From: Priestia aryabhattai B8W22
Lineage (GTDB): Bacteria > Bacillota > Bacilli > Bacillales > Bacillaceae_H
Length of the DNA: 64,000 nt
Direction of reading: 5' to 3'
Assembly: GCF_000956595.1 (NCBI RefSeq)
Contig: NZ_JYOO01000023.1
Span: 1-64,000, forward strand
A program made the translations under genes and the position numbers. Position 1 is the first letter of the stretch; each line of letters opens with the position of its first letter. The notes under the pieces are model-generated. The model ran no database searches. It saw nothing but the letters and a program-made list of their open reading frames with translations, and was not told where the DNA came from. Shown piece after piece: positions 63,767 to 64,000 of this stretch.

Positions 63767-64000
63767 TTAGCGTGAATTTGGAAACACGCGGCGAACAACT
63801 TCCGAAAACTCGTCAAACAGACCAGAAACAGGCTTGCCGGTTTGAAGCTTGTCTACATATCCATTCATACGGTTTACAAAGTCGGGGTTTGTTGATACAA
63901 ACACTCGATGAACACTGCCGTCAGCTTTTCTTACTTCGTGTGCGATCTTATGCTCCATATCTTTTGTGAGATTGCCTTCTTTGTTATCGTCTAATACAGC
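63767..64000 (-). CDS. YhcN/YlaJ-family sporulation lipoprotein, 5-prime end outside window
   Basis: The frame is open to the window edge, so only the C-terminal 77 residues are seen and the ATG at 63958 is internal. The end (HRVFVSTNPDFVNRMNGYVDKL then GKPVSGLFDEFSEVVRRVFP) aligns with the last part of YlaJ (VVIADPDTVARL, KGRPVTGFLDELAAIV). It is a second member of the family, probably YhcN-like, expected in forespore membranes. Lipobox lies beyond the window. Confidence 0.8.
   Translation of the reverse strand, partial: AVLDDNKEGNLTKDMEHKIAHEVRKADGSVHRVFVSTNPDFVNRMNGYVDKLQTGKPVSGLFDEFSEVVRRVFPNSR

Overview
The window is a low-GC Firmicute chromosome segment. Gene content and order follow the Bacillus subtilis blocks speA-yktAB-suhB-yla-ftsW-pycA-cta-ylb and ypj-dapB-bsh-cca-birA-pan-dinG-asnS-dnaD-nth-ponA-recU-ypp. 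These sit beside spore-coat genes and an S-box controlled metI-metC operon. From the protein sequences and the way the blocks are joined I infer a Priestia (Bacillus) megaterium-like spore former; this was recognised from memory, not searched. No rRNA, tRNA, phage, IS element or CRISPR array was seen.

Layout. 1-11 kb: arginine decarboxylase (speA), yktA, yktB, ykzI, suhB, ylaF, typA, ylaH, a membrane protein coupled to ylaI, a flavin-binding-fold protein, the spore lipoprotein ylaJ, the PhoH-type ATPase ylaK, ylaL. 11-24 kb: ylaN, ftsW, pycA, then heme A synthesis and caa3 oxidase (ctaA divergent from ctaBCDEFG). 24-26 kb: a dispersed repeat copy, then ylbA, ylbB, ylbC. 26.5-47 kb: ypjB, yugP, ypjC, the ypjD-dapB-mgsA-bshB1-bshA-cca-birA operon, panBCD, dinG, a degenerate metallo-beta-lactamase-fold protein, ypmA, ypmB, aspB, asnS, dnaD, nth, ypoC. 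47-54 kb: ponA, recU, yppC, sspM, yppD, yppE, a GC-rich repeat copy, yppF, yppG and tiny genes. 54.4-58.2 kb: a spore-coat island with a CotG-like Arg/Ser repeat protein, the CotH kinase, a CotB-like protein and a second small CotB-like protein. 58.2-64 kb: SAM riboswitch, metI-metC, a small unknown gene, a SIMPL-domain protein, putP, and a truncated YhcN/YlaJ-family lipoprotein gene at the edge.

How genes work together. PycA and BirA are enzyme and biotin ligase. CtaA and CtaB make heme A for the CtaCDEF oxidase, and CtaG assists assembly. MgsA, BshB1 and BshA link methylglyoxal production with bacillithiol synthesis. PanB, PanC and PanD make pantothenate. RecU/PonA and FtsW/YlaN mark chromosome and cell-wall functions. 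The cotG-like/cotH/cotB set is a coat kinase with its probable substrates.

Most notable points: (1) aspB and ponA are each broken by one single-base indel at a homopolymer or low-complexity tract; (2) two copies of one dispersed hairpin-bearing repeat lie at 24.1 and 52.7 kb, one lacking the GC-rich core; (3) the CotH kinase locus carries unusual Arg-Ser-Thr repeat substrates; (4) a ComEC-like metallo-beta-lactamase-fold protein has lost its metal ligands; (5) several strong unexplained inverted repeats are present (3498-3550, 42005-42032, the panB leader, and twin 15-mers at putP). Many gene starts were moved downstream of the longest ORF on the basis of ribosome binding sites, including a probable CTG start for ylbC.
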